From assembly GCF_001485415.1 (NCBI RefSeq), contig NZ_BCMQ01000001.1, forward strand, positions 124,001-188,000: a stretch of 64,000 nucleotides of DNA, read 5' to 3'. Shown here in pieces: positions 45,842 through 55,042 of the stretch; position 1 is the stretch's first letter; each line of letters opens with the position of its first letter. The translations under genes were made by a program, and so were the position numbers. The DNA is from Myroides odoratimimus (GTDB lineage: Bacteria; Bacteroidota; Bacteroidia; Flavobacteriales; Flavobacteriaceae). The notes below the pieces were generated by a model. The model searched no databases, was not told where the DNA came from, and saw only the letters and a program-made list of their open reading frames with translations.

Positions 45842-47041
45842 CTACTTTAGAATGACCCTCTTGTTTTCAACATTATACCTGTAGTTTATAATACTTCCAT
45901 TTAAAAGAAGCTGAATTACTTCATCAATGATATGCAATGGAACCACAAACCATTCTCTCGGAACAAAGCGATTTCCAGATTCGTCATATAAATCAACATT
46001 TAAACAAACCTCTGCAAAAAAACGATGAAGTAAATTTTCAAAAAATTGTACATTTAAACTATAACAGATATAAGATGCTACAACTTCTACATCTGCAAAT
46101 AAATACGTCGCTTCTTTTGATGCGTTTTTAATACGCTCATGAACAGGATTTTTTGAAAAACCAATTTTATATAAGTTTTCTAAATTCTGGATTTCTGGAT
46201 TTTCTGATTTTGATTTTAATACATAAATCCAACCACTTTGAATATCTTCTTCTTTTAGAGAATTAAAATTTTCCTGTAATTGGTTGTATATTCCTTCATC
46301 TGTATTGGTAACGATTTTACCATTTTTTTGAATTGCCTTACCTAAAGAACGGAACAACATATTCGAGATAGTTCCATTCTCAAAAATAGTTACTGTTCTT
46401 CCTTCCAAACGAATTCGATCTCCAGACTTATTTTCTTTTACAACTTTTTCAGCATTTGAAACTTCTAAATAACACAAAATCCCGTCTACTAAATAAAAAT
46501 TACCCTCTATTAAATTATCTTCCGCATTAGTAAAATTTAATAATTTACGCTTTCCTTCCTTAAGCTCTTTATGAACTTGCTTAAACATTTGGTCGTATTT
46601 TTGAAAATCTCTTTCTGAAATAGATTTTCTCTGCGCAATATAATCTGCACTTGTTCTACTACCTTCTTTTGGAGTGTATTTAAATTCAAAAATAGAAGTA
46701 TCTCCTTCATTATCTAATAATCCCAAATCATCATCACCTAAAATATCCTCTAATGTTTCAATTTTTAATTCTACTTCTCCTAAAAGATTGAAGCGATCGA
46801 ACGTTTTCAAGATACTTTTATTTCGTTCATTAGCTCGAAAACCTTTCAATCTAGCTGACAATGTGTATTCTGACATAGAAGTTGTAGATGGTTCTCTATT
46901 ATGTTTTTCAAAAAACAAATTGATTTCTTCAAACGAATCAATCAAACGATCCTCGTCTGTACGAACAAAAGATTGTTTTTGTTGTGATTCTAATAATCCA
47001 AAATCATCGTCATTAAATATATCGTCTAAACTTTTAGCCAT
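45842..47041 (-). CDS. GIY-YIG nuclease with duplicated acidic motif
   Basis: A 399-residue protein. The C-terminal domain (about 271-350) is a GIY-YIG nuclease of the T5orf172/Mug113 kind: GWIYVLKS (Tyr273), LYKIGF (Tyr291), VHERI (Arg303), FENLLHRFF (Glu335). The N-terminus carries one short motif twice, LDDIFNDDDFGLL (5-17) and LEDILGDDDLGLL (97-109). It is the last gene of the fic-helicase-nuclease operon and its start overlaps the helicase stop by 8 bp, so the two are probably partners. It may cut DNA handed over by the helicase; this is inferred. Confidence 0.85.
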   Translation of the reverse strand: MAKSLDDIFNDDDFGLLESQQKQSFVRTDEDRLIDSFEEINLFFEKHNREPSTTSMSEYTLSARLKGFRANERNKSILKTFDRFNLLGEVELKIETLEDILGDDDLGLLDNEGDTSIFEFKYTPKEGSRTSADYIAQRKSISERDFQKYDQMFKQVHKELKEGKRKLLNFTNAEDNLIEGNFYLVDGILCYLEVSNAEKVVKENKSGDRIRLEGRTVTIFENGTISNMLFRSLGKAIQKNGKIVTNTDEGIYNQLQENFNSLKEEDIQSGWIYVLKSKSENPEIQNLENLYKIGFSKNPVHERIKNASKEATYLFADVEVVASYICYSLNVQFFENLLHRFFAEVCLNVDLYDESGNRFVPREWFVVPLHIIDEVIQLLLNGSIINYRYNVENKRVILK

Positions 47042-49028
47042 TTTGATTTTTTCTACGTTTTGCGTCTTGCAAAAATAATAAAGCTTGTGCTAATCTTTGT
47101 TCCTTTGGATCATGCGAATTAATATCAGGAGCGTTCCCTGTGTTCGTTTTCCAACGTTTAATAGCTTCCCAAGAAGCAATCGCTTCTTCTTCGGTCATTT
47201 CTATTTTCGTAACATTAATTGTGTCTTGAATAGCCTTTAAAACAGATGTTGTTACATTTTTAGACAAAATCTCAAATGCCTTCTGAAACGGGTTAATGGT
47301 ATCGATTAAATCAATATGAATATCATCAATATTAACAAAGCTTCCTGCCATACGAATGAATTTCTTTGAACCATGCTCTTCTACTTCACCATTTTTAATA
47401 ACAGAATCAACAACTACATATTGACGAATTGCTTCCACATCTTCTGCTACTAAATCAGGATAAATCTCCCGAATGATTTTTGGGATTAAAACCGTATTAA
47501 TTACTTCAGGTTCTAAATTCCCAGGCATTGCCTTTAGCATCGTATCATCTTGAAGAATACGTGCTTTTAAATCGTTTAAATCACTTTCAATAATATCTTT
47601 AGCTCTTTGTGAGGTTGGTTTTTTAAATCCTCTTATTTTGATCGTATTTTCATCATCTGACTCTCCTTCATTTTCATCAGGATCATCCATTGGCTTGAAT
47701 TTAAAATTTGGAGCTAATACTTGTTCCATCAACAAAGATGCTGTAATTGCTTTTAGCATATTGTTTACAGATAGTCGCACATCATCATCAACGGCATCAG
47801 GTTGTGCAATAAGATTGGTAAACTGTGCGTGCATTTTATTACTACTATCTCTTGTAGCTCTACCTATAATTTGAATAATCTCGGTCAACGAACCTCTATA
47901 TCCTATCGTTAAAGCATGTTGGCAGAAGGGCCAGTCAAAGCCTTCTTTTGCCATGCCTAAAGCAATAATCATATCAATATCATCGGGAGTTTTTACACCT
48001 CGTAAATAGGCTGTAATTTTATCACGTTCTTTCTGAATATCGTTAACCAAATCCGCAATTTTCAAGATTCTTCCAGAACGTTTACTTTTTACATACATAA
48101 CACCTGTTTCTGTATCTTGATATTCTAAGTCGCCTATACAATCAATAATGTGGTTAACTTCCTCTAATTTTTCTTTTGAGGATTCTGCCGAATTTACGCT
48201 TGGAATATGAATAATAGTTTTAAGATTTTCGTCTAAAATCTCTTCCAAGGCAGACATTCCTCTTTCATCATCGTGCTTATAATATCTTCCTCGATAAAAA
48301 TGATAACCAATTCCTAACGATTTTAAATATTCATAACCGTTAAGCTGATCGTAATAATTGTAAGTAACTTTTATAAATTTCTCTTCATCTTCAGGTAATA
48401 ACACAGGAACGCTATCGCCACGAAAATAAGAACCTGTCATAGCAACGAGGTGAGCCGTAGATTTTTCCATAATTCTACGAATTACATTTCCTAAAATATT
48501 ATCGCCATCGGCAGAAACATGGTGAAATTCATCAATTGCCACTAAACAATCATTAAAATCTGTTTCTTGCAAACCTTCAAAAGCAAAACGCAAAGTGGCA
48601 TGCGTACAAATCAATACTTTTTCATCTGATTGAAGAAATTCTTTGAATGCTTTTACTTTGGAAGTATCACTACCTGGCGAACAAAGATTGTATCTGTTAT
48701 TTAATTCCCAATCGGCATAAAAACCGTATTTTTTTAGTTCATTGGGTGCAAATGAATTTCCGATAGAGCGCTCAGGAACAGCTACAATTACTTTTTTTAT
48801 TCCTTGATTAATCAGTTTGTATAAAGCGATAAACATCAACGCTCTTGATTTTCCTGAAGCAGGCGGAGCTTTTAATAATAAATATTGTGCAGAGCGAGCT
48901 TCATAAGCTTTTGCCTGCATCTCACGCATTCCTAACTCATTAGTAGATTTACTTTTACCTGTTTGAGCATAAGTAACATTTACCAAATTAATAGGTTTTA
49001 TATAGTCTGTATTCTTATCTTTTTCCAT
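47034..49028 (-). CDS. SF2 DEAD/DEAH-type helicase/translocase
   Basis: A 664-residue ATPase with the SF2 motif set: Walker A KAPPASGKS (about 53-61), DEFH box (166-169, AIDEFHHV), TGS (198-200) and motif VI QIIGRATRD (386-394). A long C-terminal part holds an acidic patch (DPDENEGESDDEN) and no nuclease I can see. This is the helicase type of restriction systems rather than of repair. It lies 19 bp after fic and overlaps the GIY-YIG gene. It likely supplies DNA translocation for the nuclease. Confidence 0.88.
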   Translation of the reverse strand: MEKDKNTDYIKPINLVNVTYAQTGKSKSTNELGMREMQAKAYEARSAQYLLLKAPPASGKSRALMFIALYKLINQGIKKVIVAVPERSIGNSFAPNELKKYGFYADWELNNRYNLCSPGSDTSKVKAFKEFLQSDEKVLICTHATLRFAFEGLQETDFNDCLVAIDEFHHVSADGDNILGNVIRRIMEKSTAHLVAMTGSYFRGDSVPVLLPEDEEKFIKVTYNYYDQLNGYEYLKSLGIGYHFYRGRYYKHDDERGMSALEEILDENLKTIIHIPSVNSAESSKEKLEEVNHIIDCIGDLEYQDTETGVMYVKSKRSGRILKIADLVNDIQKERDKITAYLRGVKTPDDIDMIIALGMAKEGFDWPFCQHALTIGYRGSLTEIIQIIGRATRDSSNKMHAQFTNLIAQPDAVDDDVRLSVNNMLKAITASLLMEQVLAPNFKFKPMDDPDENEGESDDENTIKIRGFKKPTSQRAKDIIESDLNDLKARILQDDTMLKAMPGNLEPEVINTVLIPKIIREIYPDLVAEDVEAIRQYVVVDSVIKNGEVEEHGSKKFIRMAGSFVNIDDIHIDLIDTINPFQKAFEILSKNVTTSVLKAIQDTINVTKIEMTEEEAIASWEAIKRWKTNTGNAPDINSHDPKEQRLAQALLFLQDAKRRKNQNG

Positions 49029-49047
49029 TTTTACAAATACTTTAAGT

Positions 49048-50163
49048 TTACACCCTAACTAATCGCATCAGAGGTTCAAAAGAATACATTGCAGCTCTAC
49101 GTCCTGATGATTCTTCTCTCAAAACTAAATACCCATTATCTAACAATTTTCTAATAATCAAAACTGCTGTTGCATTTGGGATTTTAGTTGTATTAACAAA
49201 TTTATTATTTCTAAATACTGGATAAGTAAATATGAAATCTAATATTTCCATATTCCATTTTGAAGATAGCAAATCAGAAAATTCTGTTTTTGTGGTTTCG
49301 TACAAATTTTTAATACTTTCTGCTATTTCTAAATTTCTGATGGCTTGACTTTCCACAGCATTTAAGAAAAAACGAATCCACTCATTCCAATCATTTGTTT
49401 TAGAAACATTACGCATCTCTTCAATATATTCGTCTTTATTTTCTTCAAAATATCCACTAATATAAAAATGAGGTTGTGAAAGAATTTTTTCTCGCCATAA
49501 ATTCAGCGTTATCAACATTCTTCCAATTCTTCCATTTCCATCTTTAAACGGATGCAATGCTTCAAACTCTAAATGCATAATAGCTGTTTTAATTAATGGA
49601 GGAAAATTACTTTCCTCTAAAAATTCAAAGAGCCTTTCTAATCCATCATTAAGATTTTCAGGTCGAATAGGAATAAATTGAATTTCCTTTTTCAATCTAT
49701 CCGCTAAATAATTTTGTTCTTTTTTAAACTCACCTGGAGATTTATTTGCGCCTCTACCTAAGTACAATAACTGTTGGTGCATTTGTTTAATAAAGCTTAA
49801 TGAAAAATTATAGCCACTTTCTAAGGCATTTTGTGCACTTTTTAAAGCTCTTTGATACAAGATAGTTTCAATAACATCCGCTTTTGCAGTAGCTGTGTCT
49901 TCTCCTTCATGATCAGCTTCATATTGAAGTATTTCATCCATCGTGCTAATGGTGCCTTCTATTCTGGAAGATATTACCGCTTCTTGATTTCGTAAAGGTG
50001 CTAATAGAATTTCAGTGTTATGTAGGTTTTTCAGCATTTGGTCAAAACGAGCCAACGCATCGGTAGCTTGTACCAACTCTTGTATAAAAAGGGAGTAATT
50101 AATATTTTCTGGTGGGAAACTGGCGTAATGATAATCTACTGCTTTGTCTAAATTGTAATCCAT
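49048..50163 (-). CDS. Fic protein with N-terminal inhibitory helix and winged-helix tail
   Basis: A 371-residue Fic/DOC-family protein. The active motif HPFKDGNGRIGR (204-215) is intact, so AMP transfer is expected. The N-terminal inhibitory motif SSRIEG (65-70; S-x-x-x-E-G) marks it as class II and self-inhibited. Residues about 295-371 form a winged helix (FVNTTKIPNATAVLIIRKLLDNGYLVLREE), suggesting DNA binding. It is the first gene of the operon with the helicase and GIY-YIG nuclease. The repeated sites in front of it are probable binding sites. SoFic-like proteins share this build; the target is unknown. Confidence 0.9.
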   Translation of the reverse strand: MDYNLDKAVDYHYASFPPENINYSLFIQELVQATDALARFDQMLKNLHNTEILLAPLRNQEAVISSRIEGTISTMDEILQYEADHEGEDTATAKADVIETILYQRALKSAQNALESGYNFSLSFIKQMHQQLLYLGRGANKSPGEFKKEQNYLADRLKKEIQFIPIRPENLNDGLERLFEFLEESNFPPLIKTAIMHLEFEALHPFKDGNGRIGRMLITLNLWREKILSQPHFYISGYFEENKDEYIEEMRNVSKTNDWNEWIRFFLNAVESQAIRNLEIAESIKNLYETTKTEFSDLLSSKWNMEILDFIFTYPVFRNNKFVNTTKIPNATAVLIIRKLLDNGYLVLREESSGRRAAMYSFEPLMRLVRV

Positions 50164-50172
50164 ACATTGCTA

Positions 50173-50436
50173 TTTTGAATACAAATTTAAATAAAAAAAC
50201 ACAATCAAATGCTTTTGTTTACAAAAAACAATATAAATATGAATACAAAAACTTTTGATTACAATTTATGTAGACAAAACTCTTTGTTTACATAAAAACA
50301 CAGATTTATGTACGCAATCGTTTTTGATTACAAAAAATGAAGACAAACAACCTTGATTACAATAAACATAAAATTGATGTAAACAAGCTATTTTGATTAC
50401 AATTCATAAAGACAAAACTCTTTGCTTACAAAAAAA
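50173..50436. promoter_or_regulatory. Operator array and promoter of the fic operon
   Basis: About ten copies of a TTTTGnnTACAAA-like site, or its variants, lie in 260 bp: near 50173, 50213, 50239, 50253, 50270-50292 (two facing), 50321, 50352, 50376, 50391 and 50408-50430 (two facing). Two longer blocks, 50255-50291 and 50393-50429, are near-copies. On the minus strand a -7 box TAAATTTG (50182-50189) with an upstream TTTG lies between the first two sites, so binding there would block transcription. It sits within a 422-bp gap (50164-50585). Confidence 0.65.
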
Positions 50437-50464
50437 TAATAAAATTTGAAATCAAGTAAAAGCA

Positions 50465-50491
50465 CAGAGGGACACACATGTCTTTCTGTGA
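50465..50491 (-). terminator. Hairpin downstream of the methyltransferase gene
   Basis: An 11-bp stem (CACAGAGGGAC with GTCTTTCTGTG, two G-T pairs) around a short loop, about 95 bp past the methyltransferase stop. On the minus strand only a short T-run follows. It would separate the methyltransferase unit from the fic promoter. Confidence 0.5.
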
Positions 50492-50585
50492 AATATATAT
50501 TACTAATTTCACTTTTTCATATGATATAAAGAGCTATATATCTGTCTATTATTATTTGAAAAGAACATCAATGTCCTTATCAAAA

Positions 50586-53390
50586 CTATAATTTCTTCCC
50601 TTTTACTTTCTTCTCCTTTGCAAACAACGTTTCCTTTTTAGTCATTTCGTCGTACAATTTAAACAAATATTCTAAACGTTCTTCGTCTGAATTAAAAGAC
50701 GTTAAACGATAAATGCGTTCTATAGCCAAATCTAATTCGTGATGCACTTGTTTTAAACCTGAAGGCATACTTTCAGGATTATATAGCCAAGCCATGGTTT
50801 TTTCAGGGTACTTAGCTCGCTCATCTAAAATAGCAAACACATATTGGTTAATGGTTTCTTTTTGCCTTTCGTTAAGCTGAGGAAACGGAAACGTATTGTA
50901 ACACAATTTAGCAGAATAACGATAACGAGTTTCTAATTTTCCACCAACAGCATCTACCCAAACCATGTGCATTTTAGAATGAAGCACACCGAAAAGCCAA
51001 GGTTGAGCATCGTATATTGCTAAAGCTGAATTTAAAATTACTGTTTCTTTTGGTAAAAAACCTAATGGAATATATTCTCTTCTTTCAGAAGATGTTGAAG
51101 GAACAATAATTGCACTATCAACAGCTGTATTTCTATCTCTAAATTGGTGTGGTCTTAAAGCTAATTTATTTGTTCCTTTATCTTTACTAGCTAATCTATG
51201 ATTTTTACTTTGTTCAATTTTATTTTTAATAAATTCATATTCCAAAGCCTCTTCCAATTCTTCATCTTCAATCCAAAGACAATATCTATTCACGCCGTTT
51301 ATAAATTCTGTCGATCCAACTAACTTTCTTAAATACCTTTTTGCTTCTGGATTATTAGATATTAAATCTTTACTTTCTTCCTCATCTAATATTAACCCAC
51401 CACCATCATTCGGCATATTTCCAAAATTCATTCGCATAAAACCTGAAATAGATTGCATACGTTCGGCAATAATAATATTTGGAGCATCTAATAAATAAGC
51501 ATTGATATTTTTAACTTCTTTGGCTATCCCGTCGCTAAATAGCCATTTAGATTTGTTTGAAAAATTACGTAAGCCTAAAATAATAACGGTAACTCCAGCA
51601 TTTGCTTTGGCATTATTTGTCCACTTAAAAGATAAATGAACAAAAGATATTTCAATTATATCTCTTAAAACTTTATCCCACAACAAAGCTACTTGTTGTC
51701 CTTGACAAATTGAATTGGTAGAAACAAAAGCCAATTGGGCATTAATATTTTCTATGTATTTTGAACCTTTGTAAAACCAAATAGAAATATAATCTAAATC
51801 TCTATATTTTTTAAAAGAACTAAAAACGAAATCCATATCTGACTTTTGTTCAGCATCTTGAATTCTTGCTCCCAAATATGGTGGATTTCCAATAATATAA
51901 ATCTCGTCGTTTTCTTTTTTAGGACAAGCCACTTCCCAATCTACTCGGGCAGCATTTCCGTGGGTAATGTTTCCTGCTTCTTTTAAAGGTAAAATAGGTT
52001 TAGATTTTCCGTAATCCATCAACTCATTTTCAAACACCTGGTTCATTTGGTGTTCAGCCAACCAAAGTGAAAGAATTGCCATTTCATGTGCAAAATCTTT
52101 GATTTCGATGCCGTAGAATTGGTTTAACGAAATTTCGGTGAAATAAATTTTACTTTGCCCACCCGAAAAATTCATTTTTGATTGTGAAGCAGGAATTATA
52201 GTTTGTGCTTTATCTCCATCAAACCCAATACGTGATTGAACACTTGGAATATCAGTTGATACACCAGTATTTAAATCAATTAATTGTTTTATGATTTGGA
52301 TTTCGAGGTTACGCAATTCTTTGTAGGTAATAATCAAAAAGTTTCCGCTACCACAAGCAGGGTCAAAAAACTTGATCTTAGATAAGCGAACCAATAGTTT
52401 GTCTAAAGCTTTTGCATTGTTTTTGTTTTTCTCGAACTCTTCGTACAATTCATCTAAAAACAACGGCTTAATCAATTTTAAAATGTTGACTACTGATGTG
52501 TAGTGCATTCCTAAATTATTACGCTCACTTGGGTCGGCAACCGCCTGAATCATCGAGCCAAAAATGTCAGGGTTAATTTCAGACCAATCCAATTCCCCCG
52601 AATCAATTAAGATTTGTCGTGCTTTTTTTGAAAATTTAGGACATTCGATATCATCACGAAACAAACCTCCATTTACATAAGGAAAGTCTTTTAAATACAA
52701 AGGAAAGTCTCCTTTTTCGGTATTTAATTTTTTAAATAATAACGATAAAAATTCATCAACATCTGAGCCGTCAACTTTAGTATTGTTGGCTAAAGCTTCG
52801 GTAAAAATACTTTTTACAGCAAAAATACCTGTGTCTTCGGCAAAAAAACAAAACAACAAACGTGATAAAAATATATTTAACTGATGACTACCTTTTGCAA
52901 TCCAATCGGGATTGTCAACCACCAAAATATCATACAATTCACCTAATTTGTAAGCTGCATTTCGGTCTAACTCATTGTTGTTATGTACACGATAGATCTC
53001 CGCGCCAGAAAGTGGTAAAAAGAAATCGGTTTGCTCGGCTAATTCGCCAAGAGTAAACTCTTTATTGGTTTTAAGTTTGGTATCGGTTGCAAAAAATCGC
53101 TCGAAATCGGTAACCACAATAAAGCGTGGTTTTTGTTTTAGAATTTTATCATCTTTTGAGAGTTCGTCAATCGTATCAATCAAGCTTCCTTCGGTAAGGC
53201 TTTTAAAGAATATTTTGCCTTTATAGAAAAGTTCTCCTACGTTTTTTGATAAATTATAATCGCCTTTTTTTAAACGTGTTATGGTGGTTTTTGACAAGCC
53301 AAAAGATAAAAGAAAATCATATATAAAGTTTTCTTTATCAAAGTTGGTCGATATATCTTGTAAGCGTTGCTGTATTTCGGTTTTTTTCAT
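50586..53390 (-). CDS. MmeI-like DNA adenine methyltransferase (type IIL/IIG-like)
   Basis: A 934-residue class I methyltransferase. Domains in order: MmeI-type N-domain (about 1-130, with FIVVTDFERFF), helical spacer, SAM-binding motif I FFDPACGSGNFLI (341-353), catalytic NPPY (502-505), a recognition domain (about 620-800), and a C-domain. NPPY means N6-adenine methylation. In MmeI the N-domain is a D..ExK nuclease; here the matching region (GDYNLSKNVGELFYKGKIFF) shows no clear ExK, so cutting activity may be lost. It lies upstream of the fic operon in the same direction, but with its own transcript. It probably protects host DNA. Confidence 0.88.
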   Translation of the reverse strand: MKKTEIQQRLQDISTNFDKENFIYDFLLSFGLSKTTITRLKKGDYNLSKNVGELFYKGKIFFKSLTEGSLIDTIDELSKDDKILKQKPRFIVVTDFERFFATDTKLKTNKEFTLGELAEQTDFFLPLSGAEIYRVHNNNELDRNAAYKLGELYDILVVDNPDWIAKGSHQLNIFLSRLLFCFFAEDTGIFAVKSIFTEALANNTKVDGSDVDEFLSLLFKKLNTEKGDFPLYLKDFPYVNGGLFRDDIECPKFSKKARQILIDSGELDWSEINPDIFGSMIQAVADPSERNNLGMHYTSVVNILKLIKPLFLDELYEEFEKNKNNAKALDKLLVRLSKIKFFDPACGSGNFLIITYKELRNLEIQIIKQLIDLNTGVSTDIPSVQSRIGFDGDKAQTIIPASQSKMNFSGGQSKIYFTEISLNQFYGIEIKDFAHEMAILSLWLAEHQMNQVFENELMDYGKSKPILPLKEAGNITHGNAARVDWEVACPKKENDEIYIIGNPPYLGARIQDAEQKSDMDFVFSSFKKYRDLDYISIWFYKGSKYIENINAQLAFVSTNSICQGQQVALLWDKVLRDIIEISFVHLSFKWTNNAKANAGVTVIILGLRNFSNKSKWLFSDGIAKEVKNINAYLLDAPNIIIAERMQSISGFMRMNFGNMPNDGGGLILDEEESKDLISNNPEAKRYLRKLVGSTEFINGVNRYCLWIEDEELEEALEYEFIKNKIEQSKNHRLASKDKGTNKLALRPHQFRDRNTAVDSAIIVPSTSSERREYIPLGFLPKETVILNSALAIYDAQPWLFGVLHSKMHMVWVDAVGGKLETRYRYSAKLCYNTFPFPQLNERQKETINQYVFAILDERAKYPEKTMAWLYNPESMPSGLKQVHHELDLAIERIYRLTSFNSDEERLEYLFKLYDEMTKKETLFAKEKKVKGKKL

Positions 53391-53630
53391 GTTTTTCTAA
53401 AAGGAAATATTTCTTGTAAAGATAGATAAAAGACAAGGCATCCCAACTCAGATTCTTTAATACCTCAAACATCACTTAATTTCCCCTAGTCATTCAAAAG
53501 ACTTTTATAAAGAAGCTATTTGGTGTTTTTACTAAATTGGAAGAAATTAAACCTCTAGTTATAAAAAATTTGATTTGAGTTTTTCGAAAATACACTTCGA
53601 TTAAAAAGTTTTAAACGAGGTCATCTATAA

Positions 53631-54773
53631 CTAAATTTTCTTATAACAAATGTGATAAGCTCTTAAATAGAGTTCATCATAGGTTATGATTTCTATATTT
53701 CTTGAATCTCTCCTAAATAATTCAAATGTCTTCCTTTTAATTTCTTTTATCTGGCTAGAATCTTGAGATTTCTCAACTTCTTTGTTCAAATTTCCTACAA
53801 CTAAAATACACTTGGAGTCATAACCTTTTTGAGTAATTTTTTCGCCTAAGGAATTATAAGGTTCAGTCTCTAATTTAATTTGTCCAACAGCTTTTTGTTC
53901 TAAAATTTGAGAAACAGCATAAATTAATTTGGTGGACAAACACCAACTTCCAGAACGATTTTGTCCACTACCTGTATTTACAAACAAATCTGTATCAGGA
54001 GTTTTTAGTTCTACAAATGTTGTAAAGTAATTATCTCCGATTAAAAAGTCTGCGTTAACTTGTCCTTTACCAGCTGCGTCTGTATTAGATGCCGAAAATT
54101 CTTTTTGTAAAATACTTTGATATCTATAATCCAAACCATAACCAAATATCCAAGGATTTTTATTGAAGAAATGCTGCCAAGCAATCTCGTCTTTTGTATT
54201 GTTAGATAAATCTTCTTCATTGAGTTTATATTGTTGAAGATAATTTTTTTCATTAAGTAAACGTTCGAAGATTTTTAATTGATTTTTTCGGTAACCAGTG
54301 TTTACGATATCTTGACTTGTAATAATATCATTATCAAGTAGCTCTTGGATTACTTCCGCACCTTCATCTCCTTGAAGTAAAGTAGAAATCTTTTTTTTCG
54401 TTTCTTCATCTAAAATATCCAAAGAATTATCAGCTAATTTTAATCTTCTTTCTGCAACGGTACTTAAATCAATATCATGTATGAAATTTAAGAATAGCTC
54501 TAGTTGAGCAAAGTTGAATTTGGAGAAAGAAACTTTTTGGGTTTCTTTTCCATTAACAATTTTAATAATATCTAATCCTTCAATATCATTTCGTGAAGGT
54601 AAATATTTGATTTGCATAAAAGTTTTTGAAGCAAGTTGTATCTCTGTTTTCTCATCATTAGCAAATACAATTTTAAAAAACCTTCCATTTTCAATCTTAT
54701 GATTATAAAGTTGTTCCAATTTATAATTATCAATAATTTCCGTATAATTCGGTTTTGAGGTCCTAGAACTCAT
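53631..54773 (-). CDS. Shedu-like defence nuclease (SduA, DUF4263)
   Basis: A 380-residue protein. The C-terminal half has the SduA pattern: NPWIFGYGLDYRYQ (207-220), then a PD-(D/E)xK core with Asp in NADFLIGD (240-247) and VELKTP (254-259), followed by SGSWCLSTKLIYAVSQILEQK. The N-terminal half (about 1-170) is a variable sensor-type region. SduA alone is enough for the known Shedu anti-phage system. It stands alone between the integrase and the methyltransferase gene, about 240 bp from each, as an extra defence module. Confidence 0.85.
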   Translation of the reverse strand: MSSRTSKPNYTEIIDNYKLEQLYNHKIENGRFFKIVFANDEKTEIQLASKTFMQIKYLPSRNDIEGLDIIKIVNGKETQKVSFSKFNFAQLELFLNFIHDIDLSTVAERRLKLADNSLDILDEETKKKISTLLQGDEGAEVIQELLDNDIITSQDIVNTGYRKNQLKIFERLLNEKNYLQQYKLNEEDLSNNTKDEIAWQHFFNKNPWIFGYGLDYRYQSILQKEFSASNTDAAGKGQVNADFLIGDNYFTTFVELKTPDTDLFVNTGSGQNRSGSWCLSTKLIYAVSQILEQKAVGQIKLETEPYNSLGEKITQKGYDSKCILVVGNLNKEVEKSQDSSQIKEIKRKTFELFRRDSRNIEIITYDELYLRAYHICYKKI

Positions 54774-55042
54774 AGTTACTTAGTATAAATAAAAAGAAGT
54801 TATTTTATTGCGTTTTTTTAATATCATTACACCAATGTATAGAGATTTCCAACAACATGTTTTTTCACAGAACAAAACACATTGTAGTTTCCAAAACCAC
54901 ACAAATGACCGTAATATATAAAATCGCATACTAATATAATTAAATAATTATAACTTAATCGGTTACTAAAATACTCACTACTCTTATCGAAATTTTTTAT
55001 TTATAAAATTTGAGGTTGTATATAACTAAACTCCCGAATAAA

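Noticed and set aside
50173..50436. CRISPR-like array before fic
   Set aside because: Units are short, in both orientations and unevenly spaced, with no constant repeat/spacer lengths and no cas genes; an operator array fits better.
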